Assembly (NCBI GenBank): GCA_026419775.2
Contig: JAOPGA020000432.1
Coordinates: forward strand, 1 to 42,710
Direction of reading: 5' to 3'
DNA from: Acrasis kona
Taxonomy: Eukaryota; Heterolobosea; Eutetramitea; Acrasida; Acrasidae
Length of the DNA: 42,710 nt
Positions 19,640 through 30,320 of this stretch are shown here, in pieces; position 1 is the stretch's first letter; every line of letters begins with the position of its first letter. A model generated the notes under the pieces. That model was given only the letters and a program-made list of their open reading frames with translations, did no database searches and was not told the DNA's origin. Made by a program: the position numbers and the translations under genes.

Positions 19640-21117
19640 ATTCACATCCATCTTCTCCCCCTTTGGGCCACCATTTGTTAAAAGCCAAGTCACAAGGCAA
19701 CGGATATTGTCAGAGCGAGCTACAACAAGTCCATAATGTTGCTTGTCTTTTTTTTGCTGTCCAACTAGCTTCTTCTTCTTGTGCTTAAGCCCCTCAGTGT
19801 ACCACACATAATCGCCGGTGCGAATTGTGATATTTTGCCTCATTTGTTTGTTGCCACTCTACTTTAAGTCAAGAGCATTGCGCTTTGCAGTATTGTTTTG
19901 AATGAGTAAGTGCATTGATGTGGCTTTCTGAAGTTGCTCTTCCGTCGCTTGAGCCTTTAACTTTGGATTGATAAAGATGCATGTATTTAAAGCTTCAAAA
20001 GGAGTAACTTTGGTGGTGGTGTGGATGCGTCCATTGTAAGCTAGGTTGGCCATCTCTAGCTGAGCGTGGAAGGGCAATTTTGAGGTGTCTTGACCTAGTC
20101 GGATGTTGTCAATTCCAATCTTGATGGTTTTGTTGGCCGCTTCAATAGCACCTTGGCATTGGGGGTTGTAGGCTTGCCCATGCCTTTTTTCAATGTTGTG
20201 TAGTATACAAAACTCTGAAAGACCATCGTTGACAAATTCTCCACCATTATCAGAGTGGAAGATGGTAGGATTGATGCCAACCTCAGCTTTGATTAACTCA
20301 AGTGCCTTGATGACATGTTTCCCCTCCTTGGTTGGTGTTGAGAAGGACCAGACCCTTTTGGTGAAGTGGTCTACGTAGTTGAGGATTTTATAATCCGAGT
20401 AGAATGTGTAGTCCACTTGGAGGTGGTGCATGGCATACTCCAAAACAATAGCGACCGGAACTGGTACTTCTCTCTGAGCTTTTCTAGCGCAGCAAAGTGC
20501 ACATGTGTTTATAGTGCCTTTTTCTTTGTTGGTTTCAAAATAGTTTCTATTGTAATGTTGGTCAATGTTGTGGAAAAAAGTTCAACAAACCTCCATCCTT
20601 TGAAGTGATACCGACCCTCAGAATTATGGAATATCCTGCCAACAACATCCCTACCAGCGCAATTCGTTCGCTTATGCTCTAATGCTACAACTTTGGTAAA
20701 CATTCCAAAATGCAATTGGATTTTTTCAACAACCTGGTAACCAGCATCCACGTATAAGAAATCCTCGCCAGGAATTAGATCTTCAGGTTTTTTAGCTTTG
20801 GCATCTTCGGAGGTAAATTGAATTTCCCTGTTCTTGCTGTTCTTTGTCACTTTTAATTTTTTGGACATAACGAGATGTGGACCATTACCAAGGTATTCAT
20901 CCTGTCTATTTGTGATCCGATAGTTTTCACATATACGCTTTAACTTGACTAATTGTGCCTTCGTCAAGTTAGATTCAATACTCTTCTTATTTGTTATGTA
21001 GTTATATATGTTGTTGTATTCTTCTTGTAGCATTTTGTGTTTATTTTTGATCAAGGTTATTGTTTTGGGCTAAATTCTGGATTATATTAGTGGTAACGGC
21101 TAGTAAATCCGCTTCAT

Positions 21118-21236
21118 GTTAAAAAATTTAACGGTAAGCGTAGAAAAGATATCTACGTCACATATTGAAAGATTTATTTTGAGAACTCATTTATCTTTAT
21201 TAAGAAGACTATTTTTATTTTCGCCTGGACGATTCA
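21118..21236 (-). repeat. Right inverted repeat of the integrase element
   Basis: Reverse complement of 16164-16282; it ends CGATTCA, next to the split LINE. Confidence 0.9.
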
Positions 21237-22498
21237 GTTGAACACATTTGCCTGGGACAGTAACTTGGGATGGGAGACCAAGAAGAGGTAGGAGTTCAAA
21301 CAGCCGTTCATGAACCACACTCCCATACGCGTCGGTAAAGTCGGTGAGTGAGAGGAATAGGTCTTGTTTTCGTTGTTTAGCGTCGGTGAGTAGGGCCAGC
21401 ATTGTGGTAGTGAGGTCAGAGCATGATCTGTTTGGGATAAAACCTCGTTGGAAACTAGACAGAGTGGATGATTTCATCAGACCATCCATCAGTCTGCGAT
21501 TTATTATGGCCAATAGTGCTCTGTAGATTATGGGTAAAACGGCGATGGGTCAAAATTTTGAGAGGAGGAGTAGGTCAGAGGGGTCAGAGGTTTGGGGATG
21601 AGTGATACGTATGCTTCTTTCATGGATGTGGGAATTTCCTCTTCTCCTCTCAGGATTCTGGTGGCGACGATGGGTAGATGGGCTTGAATGTCAGAGGGTA
21701 GAGAGTTCCATATTTTACCATGAATGCCATCAATGCTGGGGGTGGCGGAGGTGGATTCAATGGCCTGCGTCCATTCTTCAATAGTTACTGCTTCTGAGAA
21801 GGCGGAGGTGGTATCATCAGCCCAGGGGGTGGAGGTTTGGCGAAGGAGGTCAAGTGATTTTCTGGGAAATGGGAGGGAGATATTTGTGGATATGTAGACC
21901 ATCTCTACATACTTCTCCGTCTATTAGGAATTCTGATGGTAGGAATGTAGGAGCCCAACCCTTAAGGGATCTCCATGCCAGTTTGGAGGAATTGTTGACC
22001 ATTATTTCCATCTCTTCCATATGGGTGGTGTACAGTGTTCTAAGAAGGTCATCTTTTTGTTTGAGGAGAATTCTTTCAACGGAACGGGCGCGAGAACGAA
22101 TATCCATCCAAGATTTGTGTTCGTCATATAAGATAGGGATTCCCAGAATCGAACATTCTGTTTCCAAGGTATTCATCAGTCTGGAGGAGTAGTTTTTGAA
22201 ACTGCATAATCTTCGCTTTTCGTTTCACTGTATGAATGTGATTGATTCACTTATACAATTGTTCAACTTCAGAAGAGTGAAAGGCTGGGCGAGGCTTTTG
22301 CTCGAGTTTTTTGAGGCTGTGTTGGAGGGTGGGGAGTTCCGAATGGAGGTGATGGGATTCTTGGATGCATAGGATGTCAACATTGTAATGAGTAAGGAAG
22401 TTGACGATGTTGTGGGAGCGGTTTGTCAATGGTGGTTTGGTGGAGATAAGTTTACCATTGACATTCCAGGTGGCAATGGTGATAGAATTTTTAACCAT
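21187..22498 (-). pseudogene. LINE piece B, proximal part: endonuclease fragment and RT
   Basis: ORF2 starts ATG 22498 with MVKNSITIATWNVNGKL and NVDILCIQES, the N-terminal blocks of an APE-type endonuclease (with the catalytic Asn and Glu). The endonuclease is then truncated near 22250 by an internal deletion. 22176-21850 is the linker before RT. 21902-21528 has SIDGIHGKIWNSLP and KEAYVSLIPKP; after a frame change, NRRLMDGL, GFIPNRSC and LTDFTDAYGSVVHERL give RT blocks up to the first catalytic Asp. After PGKCVQ the integrase element begins at 21236, and the RT resumes at 16163. RT sequence between the GKC block and the ADD block is also missing. Confidence 0.85.
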
Positions 22499-22814
22499 TT
22501 TCAATGTAGGTGGGGGTAATTTTATTTGATTGCAGAGCCGCAAACACATTATGCATGCAGCTCAAAATAACCGACATGTCCTCTTTGGTGTTTGTCATGG
22601 TTCCCGCTATCATGTTGATTGATGACTCCATTGAGAGGATCCTCTGTTGATAGGAGTCAATTTGATTTTCCAGGAATTGAATTCTCTGGTAGAGTGATTC
22701 CGTCTCATTGGAATTGTTTTGTTGTTGGTGGTGTGAATGTGTGAAATCCACAACTTCAAAGGAGGAGATCTCCGAGTTTGTGGTTTCTGGGTTATCTATT
22801 TCAGGGAGAACCAT
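22491..22814 (-). CDS. LINE ORF1-type protein
   Basis: 107 aa from ATG 22814 to TAA 22491. It contains a coiled-coil-like heptad stretch (LYQRIQFLENQIDSYQQRIL), the trimerisation type of segment seen in LINE ORF1 proteins. The stop overlaps the ORF2 start by 8 bases (ATGGTTAA), an arrangement that implies coupled translation. Most of the nucleic-acid-binding half expected of ORF1 is absent, so it may be shortened. The same ORF1/ORF2 boundary recurs in piece E (32398-32555). Confidence 0.6.
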   Translation of the reverse strand: MVLPEIDNPETTNSEISSFEVVDFTHSHHQQQNNSNETESLYQRIQFLENQIDSYQQRILSMESSINMIAGTMTNTKEDMSVILSCMHNVFAALQSNKITPTYIENG

Positions 22815-22830
22815 CCTTTTCTTCTTGCTG

Positions 22831-24200
22831 CTGCGTCTCTTTCGATTCTTCCTCTTTTTTGTTTTGAATTTACATTGGATGTTGGAACGTATCTCGGCAA
22901 AGTATTGGTAACAAAAGGGTGTGTTAACAAATACATATGTCTACAATTAATAAAAAAATAATTCTTTATTATATACTCCCTCGGTATTTGGCTTGGCTCC
23001 TCTGTTTGATAAGATAGGTTGACTACAGGAAATTAGATTGGTCCTGTCTAAAACCAGTCTAACCTATCAAAAATCCTGTCTAATTTAAGATCGTAAGTCT
23101 TGTTGGGGTAACGTCTCTTGCTTCGCGCTGTCAACCAAAGGTCCTCCTGATTTGATTTTGTAAACATTGACTGATGTTGAAAATTGTCAAAGGAGTAGGC
23201 ACAGAAGATGGTGTACTGGCATTACCAATTAACAACACAGATTTATTTTCAGTATTAGATGTCGCTTTAACTAGACTTGTCTCAAGAAATTAAAAACATG
23301 GATTTTATTTTGTTTGTGTTGCTGACAGAGCAATGGGGAAATAACCGTGGGTGTATTTTACAAGCTCAGTGTAGAAGTCTCTCGTTTCTTGTTGTATTTA
23401 AGAGTGATTTAAAAGCTGCAATTCATACCTTGACATGTTCAAAATATTTGTTGAAAGTTTGGCAAAAGTGCAGCATCTTCAACAAAGCTTACAAAATATT
23501 ATTGAACTGGCACAACCAGATTCATTTTAACAACAAGTACACCAACACATCCCCACACCCCAATGCACTGAAAGATATGGATAAGAAGCAGACATAATAC
23601 AGTGTATCAACAAAAAACTAAAGCAACACGTGAATCATCAACATTTGTATTCTACACAAAATAACTTTTTAATAAACAATCACTTTGAACACATTCATAC
23701 TATTATTTGTGAGCCTTGTCATCCGCAGTATATTTTTCATATACATTACTACACTTTATAATGCCGGGATAATTCAATCCTGTTTCGAAAATTGCAAGCC
23801 TCTCTTCAACTCGGTAATAGTTTACAGACACATGACAACGTTGAGTATCAACCATAATTTCGCACAATTTTACCCTTTTTACTTCGCTATTTCAATGGTG
23901 AAGGGAAGTCTTCTTGTAAGAGTTGTCAAAAGTATATTTGGCTAAAATTGAATTGATTTAAAAACCGTTTAATATATTGACTATAATATGGCTGATATTA
24001 CGAAGTCCACTATCTGAACAACATCCTTATGGAATTGCATGCGGCCAAAAGAAAATGAATATGTACAATTTATCCCAGACACAGTTCAACTCTACATGAA
24101 CACAATATCAAAGTTGCTATTAAATGAGTGGAGAGAAGAGTTTATAAACAATGACTCAACAAGCTATTAAATGCACCATGAAGTTACAGGGTACAAAAAG
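22831..24200. other. No convincing gene
   Basis: Beyond the LINE 5' end the sequence is AT-rich. A short inverted word pair (GATAGGTTGACT / CCAGTCTAACCTATC) lies near 23010-23070. Plus-strand frames around 23178-23600 read KGVGTEDGVLALPIN and IHTLTCSKYLLKVWQ but switch frame repeatedly. They may be scraps of a copia-like or other transposon protein, not nameable. Confidence 0.35.
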
Positions 24201-24252
24201 AATCCTGGCATGACAGAGTGAGGTGTGATTGTTATGGGGATTGGAAGAATAA

Positions 24253-24699
24253 TGGAAGCAACCCTCGGCAACTGGGACCAACCGACACGGTGGTTGTAAC
24301 ATATTTTGTATCAAACTCAAACTCATCTGTTACGAAGAAGGAGTACATAACAGTCAACAAGATAAATGGTTTACACAGGGGACTTGTTGTGTATTTCCGA
24401 CCAGCACTCTAACCTGGAATAATATCAATTCTCACCCTAATATCCACACTAACCATCTCATCATAGATCTTCGCGGTTTTATCTCTCAAAACTGCTATAA
24501 TCATCTTCGCAGTGCATTTAACTTGATATATCGTAATGACCGAGAGAAGGCAGTGGCGGAAACTACCTCAATCATACGTAATATATTTTCCCTCCTTGGC
24601 AAGCACATTTTTGAACGTACAAGAAACATCACTTACCCATCATCTGACATTCAACCTGTACAAGACTGTTTGTCAGATCTTGACCCCCTCTTTCAATAA
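24253..24699 (+). other. ATG-less open frame of 148 codons, unassigned
   Basis: Open from TAA near 24250 to TAA 24697. It includes HGGCNIFCIKLKLICYEEG, then TNHLIIDLRGFISQN, LIYRNDREKAVAETTS and IFERTRNITYPSS. An overlapping second frame (24218-24412) starts MRCDCYGDWKNNGSNPR and ends FRPAL. The first looks like a decayed exon or transposon ORF. AATAAA follows near 24826 with an ambiguous base at 24792. No domain was recognised. Confidence 0.35.
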
Positions 24700-24961
24700 A
24701 CACCTTACCTCAGCCCTCCGGGCTCCCATTTAACATGGTCCTCTGGTCTATGTAAAACCTCACCTATGACATGCACATTGTTTGCCCTTACNGGAGTAGT
24801 GCATAGTTTTCTGTAAATCATTCTAATAAATTTCACGTTTTATAATTTTCAACATCATCATCAATGCATAGTAGGAGCAACAAGTGTCGTCCGGCTGTTG
24901 TGGTACCTCTCCATCCACAATTTCCAAATTTACCAAATAACCAAACGCTCTTGACAATTTT

Positions 24962-25575
24962 TGCGACAATTTAAAAGAACATGAGATTGGTCCTCATGTT
25001 GCAAACAACACCTCGGGCATTTGGTGTTGTTAAATTGGTTGTTGTTGTCCCAATACTGCATTTTAGAAAGTGTGCAGAGTTGATTGGAACGGATACGGAG
25101 GAGGAAGATCTGTTTGGGTCGTGACATAAGGTTGGTGTCAACGCTGGCTTTAATATTATATTCGTCATGGAGAATATTATATTTGTAGTCAGAGGAGTTG
25201 GAGATGGTGGACAGAAGGTAGTCGGAGACCGCACTACGGACAGAGGAGTGTGGAACTTCACCTCTACAAACAATGTCAAAGAGAAGTGACGATGGAGGAC
25301 TAATGTCATTGATGTAGAAGTTATTTAGTCCCAGTTTTGCAAATTTATCCGCTGCTTCATTTCCAGGAATGTTGGCGTGGGCCTGGACATAAAAGAACTC
25401 GCAGCTAGCAAAACGATTCTTCTCTGTAACAATAGCAGAGAGAAGCTGATTGTCACATACACGAAGCTTTTCTTCTATGGAAGTCAATTTTGAGAAGCTA
25501 TGAACTGCTTTAATACCGGAGAGGCAGTCAGTCATAACAGTGACATTTTCCATCGCTACTTTGGTAATTGCTCAT
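24962..25575 (-). pseudogene. LINE piece D: RNase H and zinc knuckle
   Basis: The frame 25553-24930 has VMTDCLSGIKAVHSF (RNase H Asp strand), EEKLRVCDNQLLSAI, YVQAHANIPGNEAADKFAK and CPRCCLQHEDQSHVLLNC. It is closely related to piece C at protein and DNA level. Homology to C ends at about 24962, inside the knuckle region, so this copy has lost its 3' end as well as its 5' end, unusual for a LINE and indicating later deletion. The upstream border with the next gene lies near 25560-25575. Confidence 0.85.
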
Positions 25576-25995
25576 GTACAGTAACAGCAAATATCTGACT
25601 CAAATCGAAGCTGTCCTCTCCAGTTGTGTAGTCCATCTCAAGTTGCTGCATAGAGTCCAAATGTAGCTGACTTAACTCTTGTGAAACAATAAAATTATTG
25701 TTTTTTTTTGTCTGTGGTGGCTGATACTCTAAAAATTCAACCGTTTTATCCTAAATTTGTTAGAAGAAACTATTGTTATAATGCATACCCCAAATCTTTT
25801 GTTGACTGCCTCTACTAATTCATTGTAGTAGTCACAGTGTTTATGCAATTTGTTGACTTTTAATCGATTAATAAGGATGGCATCTTTTGATAACATTGTG
25901 TACAAAAAGGCAGGATATCTGTCAACCTCACCCCTTTCTAAATTTAACAACACCCCACAAACGGCGGCAACACCATCAAAGGTTGAAGAAGAAGT
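25570..25995 (-). pseudogene. C-terminal part of an unassigned protein
   Basis: The minus frame from about 25993 reads FDGVAAVCGVLLNLERGEVD, then RYPAFLYTMLSKDAILINR and YYNELVEAVNKRFGV. A shift near 25745 leads into KTVEFLEYQPPQTKKNNNF and QIFAVTVHEQLPK, ending TAG at about 25562. It lies just downstream of the piggyBac-like gene on the same strand, but it is a separate frame after that gene's stop. I do not recognise the family. Confidence 0.4.
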
Positions 25996-26053
25996 TTGAA
26001 TTTAAAACACATTTATTATAAACAACTCTCATCTCTATGCTTGAGTACAAAAA

Positions 26054-27286
26054 TTATTCAAAGAGCATTAATGCCTTTGCCAACTCACTGCGGAATGTAA
26101 AATGTTCCAAATTCTTTCGATGTTCATTAATCACAAAACTATTTGTGACCAAGTCTTCAAACAAACTAATTGTCATTTTAGTTCTCCATGATGATACTTT
26201 AAAGCTGTAATTGAACTTGTACCACAACTTGTTGTGTCTGTCCACTCCGTTAAAATTTTTGCGATAAAAATCATGTTGATTGTTGATTGATTTGAAACAT
26301 TTTGTTTCAAACTGCTTGATGCATCTCTCCTCAACACTGGATTGCGCTTTTGACGTGTTGCATGCTCGTTGAATCCGAGTAATGATTTCGTTCTTTTTTC
26401 CAGACTGTGAGATGCGATGCTTTTTGCAAATTTCTTTCAGTTCCCTGATTACCATCCTGTTGAGGTCATCATCCGCATAAGTCTGCTCAGAATTTTGAAC
26501 AACCACTCCGTCGAGTGTCTCTTTTTCGGTTGTCTGGAATGTAAATCCAGTTGAAGCGAGGTGGTGGTACTTGTAAATTTCTCCGTCCTCGAGTTTGTCG
26601 TCTTCTTTTGGATGGTTGCACTCACAACTGTACAAAATGTTATCCTTAGATCCAACTGCACAAAAATTCACCTGGACTGGTTCCTTTTTTGAGTAGCCTC
26701 CATAGGTATGCATTCTCTTTTTGTGACATACCAAACATTGCGGAAACACCTTTGCCAACACACTCATTTAGCATTTCCCAACTGCCAAAAGCGGCATCTG
26801 CAACATAATGGGCGTTATCTATGTCGCTACGTGCTATGATTCTTCTCAAACAATCGCGAGCGGTGTACAACGTGCTGTTCATGTATGGTTCAAAGTCGTA
26901 TATGTATGGGCGCTTCTTTCCAACAGAAGACGGAACAGTTGCTTTGTAAATCAGAAGACCATTTGGATGCGGCTTTCTTGGGATGTATACAACTGGTATC
27001 TTATCAAAAAGTTTCTCAAACTTGGCTTTTGTATCTGCACTTGGTTGAAATGCGTACACTGTTTCGTCTACAGTCACAATTTTTGAGGCAACCCAAGCAG
27101 ACTTGCATGTTGATCTAATTGTTTTGTACATTAATTCAAATTGTTCATCGTTGAGAACTAATGCTTTGGAGATAACTGTAAATCGATTGTTACCAAATGG
27201 CCAAATGGGAGTGGAACCTTGTTATGTTTATCGCTCTTGTATTCTTGGATGCAACTTCTAACACTGCTTTTTGCATTTGATTTCAT
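26054..27286 (-). pseudogene. piggyBac-like transposase with SAP-like motif, frameshifted
   Basis: The frame starts at ATG 27286 (MKSNAKSSVRSCIQEYK), shifts once near 27200, and runs through IVTVDETVYAFQPS (first Asp), VVYIPRKPHPNGLLIYK, PYIYDFEPYMNSTLY, and HYVADAAFGSWEML (second Asp) to 26646. A second shift near 26670 leads to the last part (26690-26054), with NFNGVDRHNKLWYKFNYSFK (third Asp) ending at TAA. These are the blocks of the DDE_Tnp_1_7 (piggyBac) fold in order. Between second and third Asp lies MVIRELKEICKKHRISQSGK, which matches the SAP DNA-binding helix pattern, an unusual insertion. No TTAA-flanked ends were located. Confidence 0.8.
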
Positions 27287-27597
27287 GTTTTCTAATTGGA
27301 TAATCTGGCCATAACTCAGCGACATTATGTTTTTGACTCGTTAGATACCTCATTCACAGGTTTTTTATATTAAATATATTTGGCATAATATATTTGAAGG
27401 ATTTACCGATGAGGAAAAGGTTCTCCGCGTCGGATATCCGATGACCGTATTCATTCCCACACTGATAGCTTCAAAAGTAATAACTAGAAAATAAATTATG
27501 GTTGTTACAAAATTCTCGGATTCGAAAACAACAACTCAGAAGGTAAAGTGTGATAGAAAAAATAAAAACAAGTATTTCCAATCAAGTTTTATTTTTG

Positions 27598-27974
27598 TTA
27601 AGGTAGATTAGGATGCAATGAGCAAAGGTCCGTAAACAATACAATAGACATTCGTTCCCCGCTACGTATTTCTAGGTTGTGATGGTGGATACATGCGGCC
27701 TTGAAACTTAAAATGTCAGTAGGCTGAATGTCGACAACGGCGTCAACTTCCCCAAGTACAAGTTCTGAGTGAAGATAACTTCATCATTGTTTGGTGTAAG
27801 TGTTTCGGTTGTTGACGTCGCATTTTGTGTTGCGCTACTTGTCAAACGGAGTGCAAGTCGCTCCAACTTTTTCCGAAGGCGGTATTCTTTTTGATAGTTA
27901 GGATTCTTTTCGTTAAACTTGCGGTTGGCAATTGATACTTTCTTTGCTCTTGCTTGTGTGCTTTTTGACTTCAT
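27598..27974 (-). pseudogene. 2OG-Fe(II) dioxygenase-like fragment
   Basis: An N-terminal basic helix from ATG 27974 (NPNYQKEYRLRKKLERLALR), then after a one-base shift near 27768 the frame reads VDIQPTDILSFKAACIHHHN and GERMSIVLFTD to TAA 27598. This is the C-terminal half of a double-stranded beta-helix oxygenase: the distal iron-binding His in CIHHHN and the 2-oxoglutarate-binding Arg in GERMS. The part that should hold the H-x-D motif is missing. It is related in layout to the fuller gene at 30289-31545. AATAAA on the minus strand lies just behind the stop (near 27590). Confidence 0.6.
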
Positions 27975-28389
27975 TTTCTTCTCTTTACAAAGAAATCAAT
28001 AAAACACAACATAATAAAGCACATGATAAGTGAGAAAAAATCAATGAAGACTATAGTTTATGACATTGTTGAAATATCTTCAGCCACATATAGATAGTTA
28101 GAATTAAAGTACATGCTCAGAATTTTGAAAAAGAAAGTTTTAACACACTATTTAATTATGTAACAAAGTAATATCAGTAACAACACCAATTGTTGGACTG
28201 TTAGAGTTAACATTATCATTATCAGAGCAAACCAATCCATTAGTGTCGGGCATCTGTTCGTTGTTGTTTGCGAGGTTGAATGAACAAAATGGTTTTGTGG
28301 TTAAATTGAACAAAAATGGATTAATGATTATATTTATTTCGTATGACCAAATTAGATTTGCCTATTGACTTATTAGTTGCACCCTGATT

Positions 28390-28917
28390 TTATAATAGTT
28401 GCACCCTGATTTTAAATATAGACAACGGTGCATAATGTCGCTGAGAAAATCGGACCATCATCTTTGTTGTGACAAGTCTGTGATGCTTTAAATAAGATTT
28501 TGACACACCACCTTGCTGGAGCTTCTTGTTTAAATTTTCATTGACTGCATCCCTCCAAATGTCAAACACCTCAATTGGGACAAGTTTAAGGAAGATGTCT
28601 AGAGGCTCCTCCGTGTTTCTTGTAATTACATCAATGTTTGGCTTTGAAAGGAGCGTGGCATCTGGATTGTATTTGGCGGAGATATTGCCATTAACTAAAC
28701 TAAGGGATGAGTCGATGAACGAATGGACGTCTCGCTTGATTTGGTTGAGCCTTTCAACCTTTTTGTCTTGTTTGGTTCTTTTTGGATTGGGATCTTGTGG
28801 AGTTTTTGGAGTTGATGGCTCACTTTGGGCTTTGGATCTCTTTCTTTTGAGTGATGCCCGTGACTTCTTGGCATCTGCCTTCTTCCTCTTATCTTGTACC
28901 TGCTTTCTAGACCACAT
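28390..28917 (-). CDS. Basic protein, possibly the N-terminal part of a transposase
   Basis: 175 aa from ATG 28917. A strongly basic, low-complexity start (KRKRSKAQSEPSTPKTPQD) is followed by a helical region with LDIFLKLVPIEVFDIWRDAV and NENLNKKLQQGG. The second part resembles the region ahead of the catalytic core in piggyBac-like proteins, which would fit the piggyBac gene downstream on the same strand, but about 1.1 kb and the oxygenase fragment lie between. It ends at TGA-side stop 28390. Function not established. Confidence 0.45.
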   Translation of the reverse strand: MWSRKQVQDKRKKADAKKSRASLKRKRSKAQSEPSTPKTPQDPNPKRTKQDKKVERLNQIKRDVHSFIDSSLSLVNGNISAKYNPDATLLSKPNIDVITRNTEEPLDIFLKLVPIEVFDIWRDAVNENLNKKLQQGGVSKSYLKHHRLVTTKMMVRFSQRHYAPLSIFKIRVQLL

Positions 28918-28976
28918 ACTGTTAGGTTTGTTTCAAAAGTTATATTTATAAATTGGGGTGAGGATAAAATTGAAGT

Positions 28977-29656
28977 TTATTTTAGGGTGAAGTTAAATTT
29001 GGGAAGGGGTAACTTTAACAGATATTGTAGACATGTCTTGTACATGAACATATATCGGTTGAATGTTGACGTTGATATTCCAAACACCTTCATAATGTAC
29101 TTTTCATAATTTTCGGTGGTTGCCATCATTGGTGTGTCGCTATCTGACATATTGGTCCATGTCAAATGTTGAAGTAAGGATCTGTTGGCATAGTGTTTTT
29201 TTACAATGGAGCACCTGAATCCAATAAGTGCGGCAGTCCTGTTGCATACCATTTGCAACTTGCTTTCAAGCTCCAAAAATATAAATGCATCGTTAATAGA
29301 TTCATCTATAGTTTGTGGTGCCGTCTTTAAATCTATTTTTTGCACCTCATCAAATGCGGATGCATTGAAAGATGACAACCCTGTATTTTTGTCAACACAT
29401 ACTGATACAATAGCAAGATCAATCAAACTCCTGCTTGGACTTGTGTTGTGATTACTTTTCTCAAACATTGACGAGAGCACCTTGGCAGAGATATGAGAGA
29501 CCAGAGCTTGTTATCAAGATTTATGTTTGATTTTGGAAACAATTGATATAAAACATCATCTATAATAAACGGCGTAAACAGTGGCAGCATGTCTGTAATC
29601 ACTGTTGAGGGTAGAGATTTAATTATAGAGAACACTCCAATATAAAACAGCACCAT
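28977..29656 (-). pseudogene. Unassigned protein, one frameshift
   Basis: Two overlapping frames, 29656-29423 and 29480-28977, join at a shift near 29490 to about 220 residues. Segments: MLPLFTPFIIDDVLYQLFPK, SRSLIDLAIVSVCVDKNTG, CNRTAALIGFRCSIVKKHY and a C-terminus ending FNFTLK. It has mixed helices and no recognised motif, and lies on the same strand as its neighbours. It may belong to the same element as the piggyBac or oxygenase genes. Confidence 0.45.
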
Positions 29657-29845
29657 TAATAATGTGAAATTAGAAATTACAGTTGTTTACAAAAGTGTAA
29701 ATGTGGTGTGGATGCTGAATTTTTTGAAGTAATGTTTTAAAAATTCCTCCAACATTCCAAATCAAGGTTTGTTTTTCATGTTACAAAGGTAATTTTCAAA
29801 ATTTTGCTGGTGTTGTTAATGTTCAGAATCAGACATTGTATCAAA

Positions 29846-30320
29846 TCATGCCTCAGAGTTGTTGTCTGAATTGTTTACAGAATTTGCATTTCCGCGAACA
29901 TTGTCTGTGTTGGTGTAGAGCCCTGAATCTGAGTTTATAGAATTTAAATTTTGTGGTTGCCGTGTTGATTTTGTAGTAGGTTGTTTTGTTGTAGTATTTA
30001 CATCTCCACGTCTTCTTTTGCTCTGCTGCACACTCTTAATTATAAATTCAAACATACAAAGTGCATTTTACTGGCTTGTTTGGCGATTGTTTGTCTAAGA
30101 GATACTTTGGAATTGTTTTCTTTGTGGCATAATAAATTTTGCCATTTTTTCTTACAGGAACTACTCTCCTGGTGCTTGGAGCAGTAAATAGTAGGGACTT
30201 GATAAATATAGCATCCCGTAGTTTGGAGGCATCAATGATTTGGGAGGACATCAAATTGTTTGGTTGTAAACTGGTGAAATTTATTAGATTAAGGTTGATA
30301 CAGAGAGTTGCCATCCACAA
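29846..30320 (-). CDS. Unassigned short protein(s), Asn/Thr-rich tail
   Basis: Frame 30320-30048 reads NLINFTSLQPNNLMSSQIID and VVPVRKNGKIYYATKKTIPK. After a one-base shift at about 30055 it continues with FEFIIKSVQQSKRRRGDVNT and an Asn/Ser/Thr-rich tail to 29846. It overlaps the last 11 codons and polyadenylation signal of the oxygenase gene, so the visible ATG 30320 may be an accident of frame. No known domain. Confidence 0.3.

Larger units (their letters stand above)
16501..21054 (-). pseudogene. DD35E integrase-transposase, interrupted by hAT
   Basis: Starts with ATG 21054 and ends with TAA-side stop at 16501. First part (21054-about 20577): N-terminal region with GRYHFKGWRFVE. A one-base shift in an A run near 20574-20579 leads into an HHCC-like zinc-binding segment (HNIDQHYNRNYF ... 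CALCC) and the integrase core: VDYT (Asp), FHSDNGGEF (Asp), QCQGAIEAANKT (Glu), with 35 residues between second Asp and Glu. A TAG at 19859 splits the frame; 19843-19648 resumes with a basic C-terminal domain. The hAT (17280-19639) interrupts codons at GEKMDVN; beyond it, 17279-16501 continues in the same frame with an acidic stretch, a nuclear-type KKRRKRK and a C-terminus ending GWCRE. Family: GINGER/KRBA2-like by core, inferred. Confidence 0.8.
16164..21236. mobile_element. Integrase-type (GINGER/KRBA2-like) TIR element, carrying a nested hAT
   Basis: Inverted ends of 119 bp, 16164-16282 and 21118-21236, match almost perfectly (TGAATCGTCCAGGCG at the outer end). The element lies inside a LINE reverse transcriptase gene; flanks GTTCGAC (16157-16163) and GTTGAAC (21237-21243) look like a diverged short target duplication. 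The single internal minus-strand gene encodes a retrovirus-like DD35E integrase. A hAT element has inserted at 17272. Without the hAT the element would be about 2.7 kb. Confidence 0.8.

Noticed and set aside
23178-23600. Copia-like protease/integrase scraps
   Set aside because: Only loose resemblance in short frames that keep switching; not enough to name an element.
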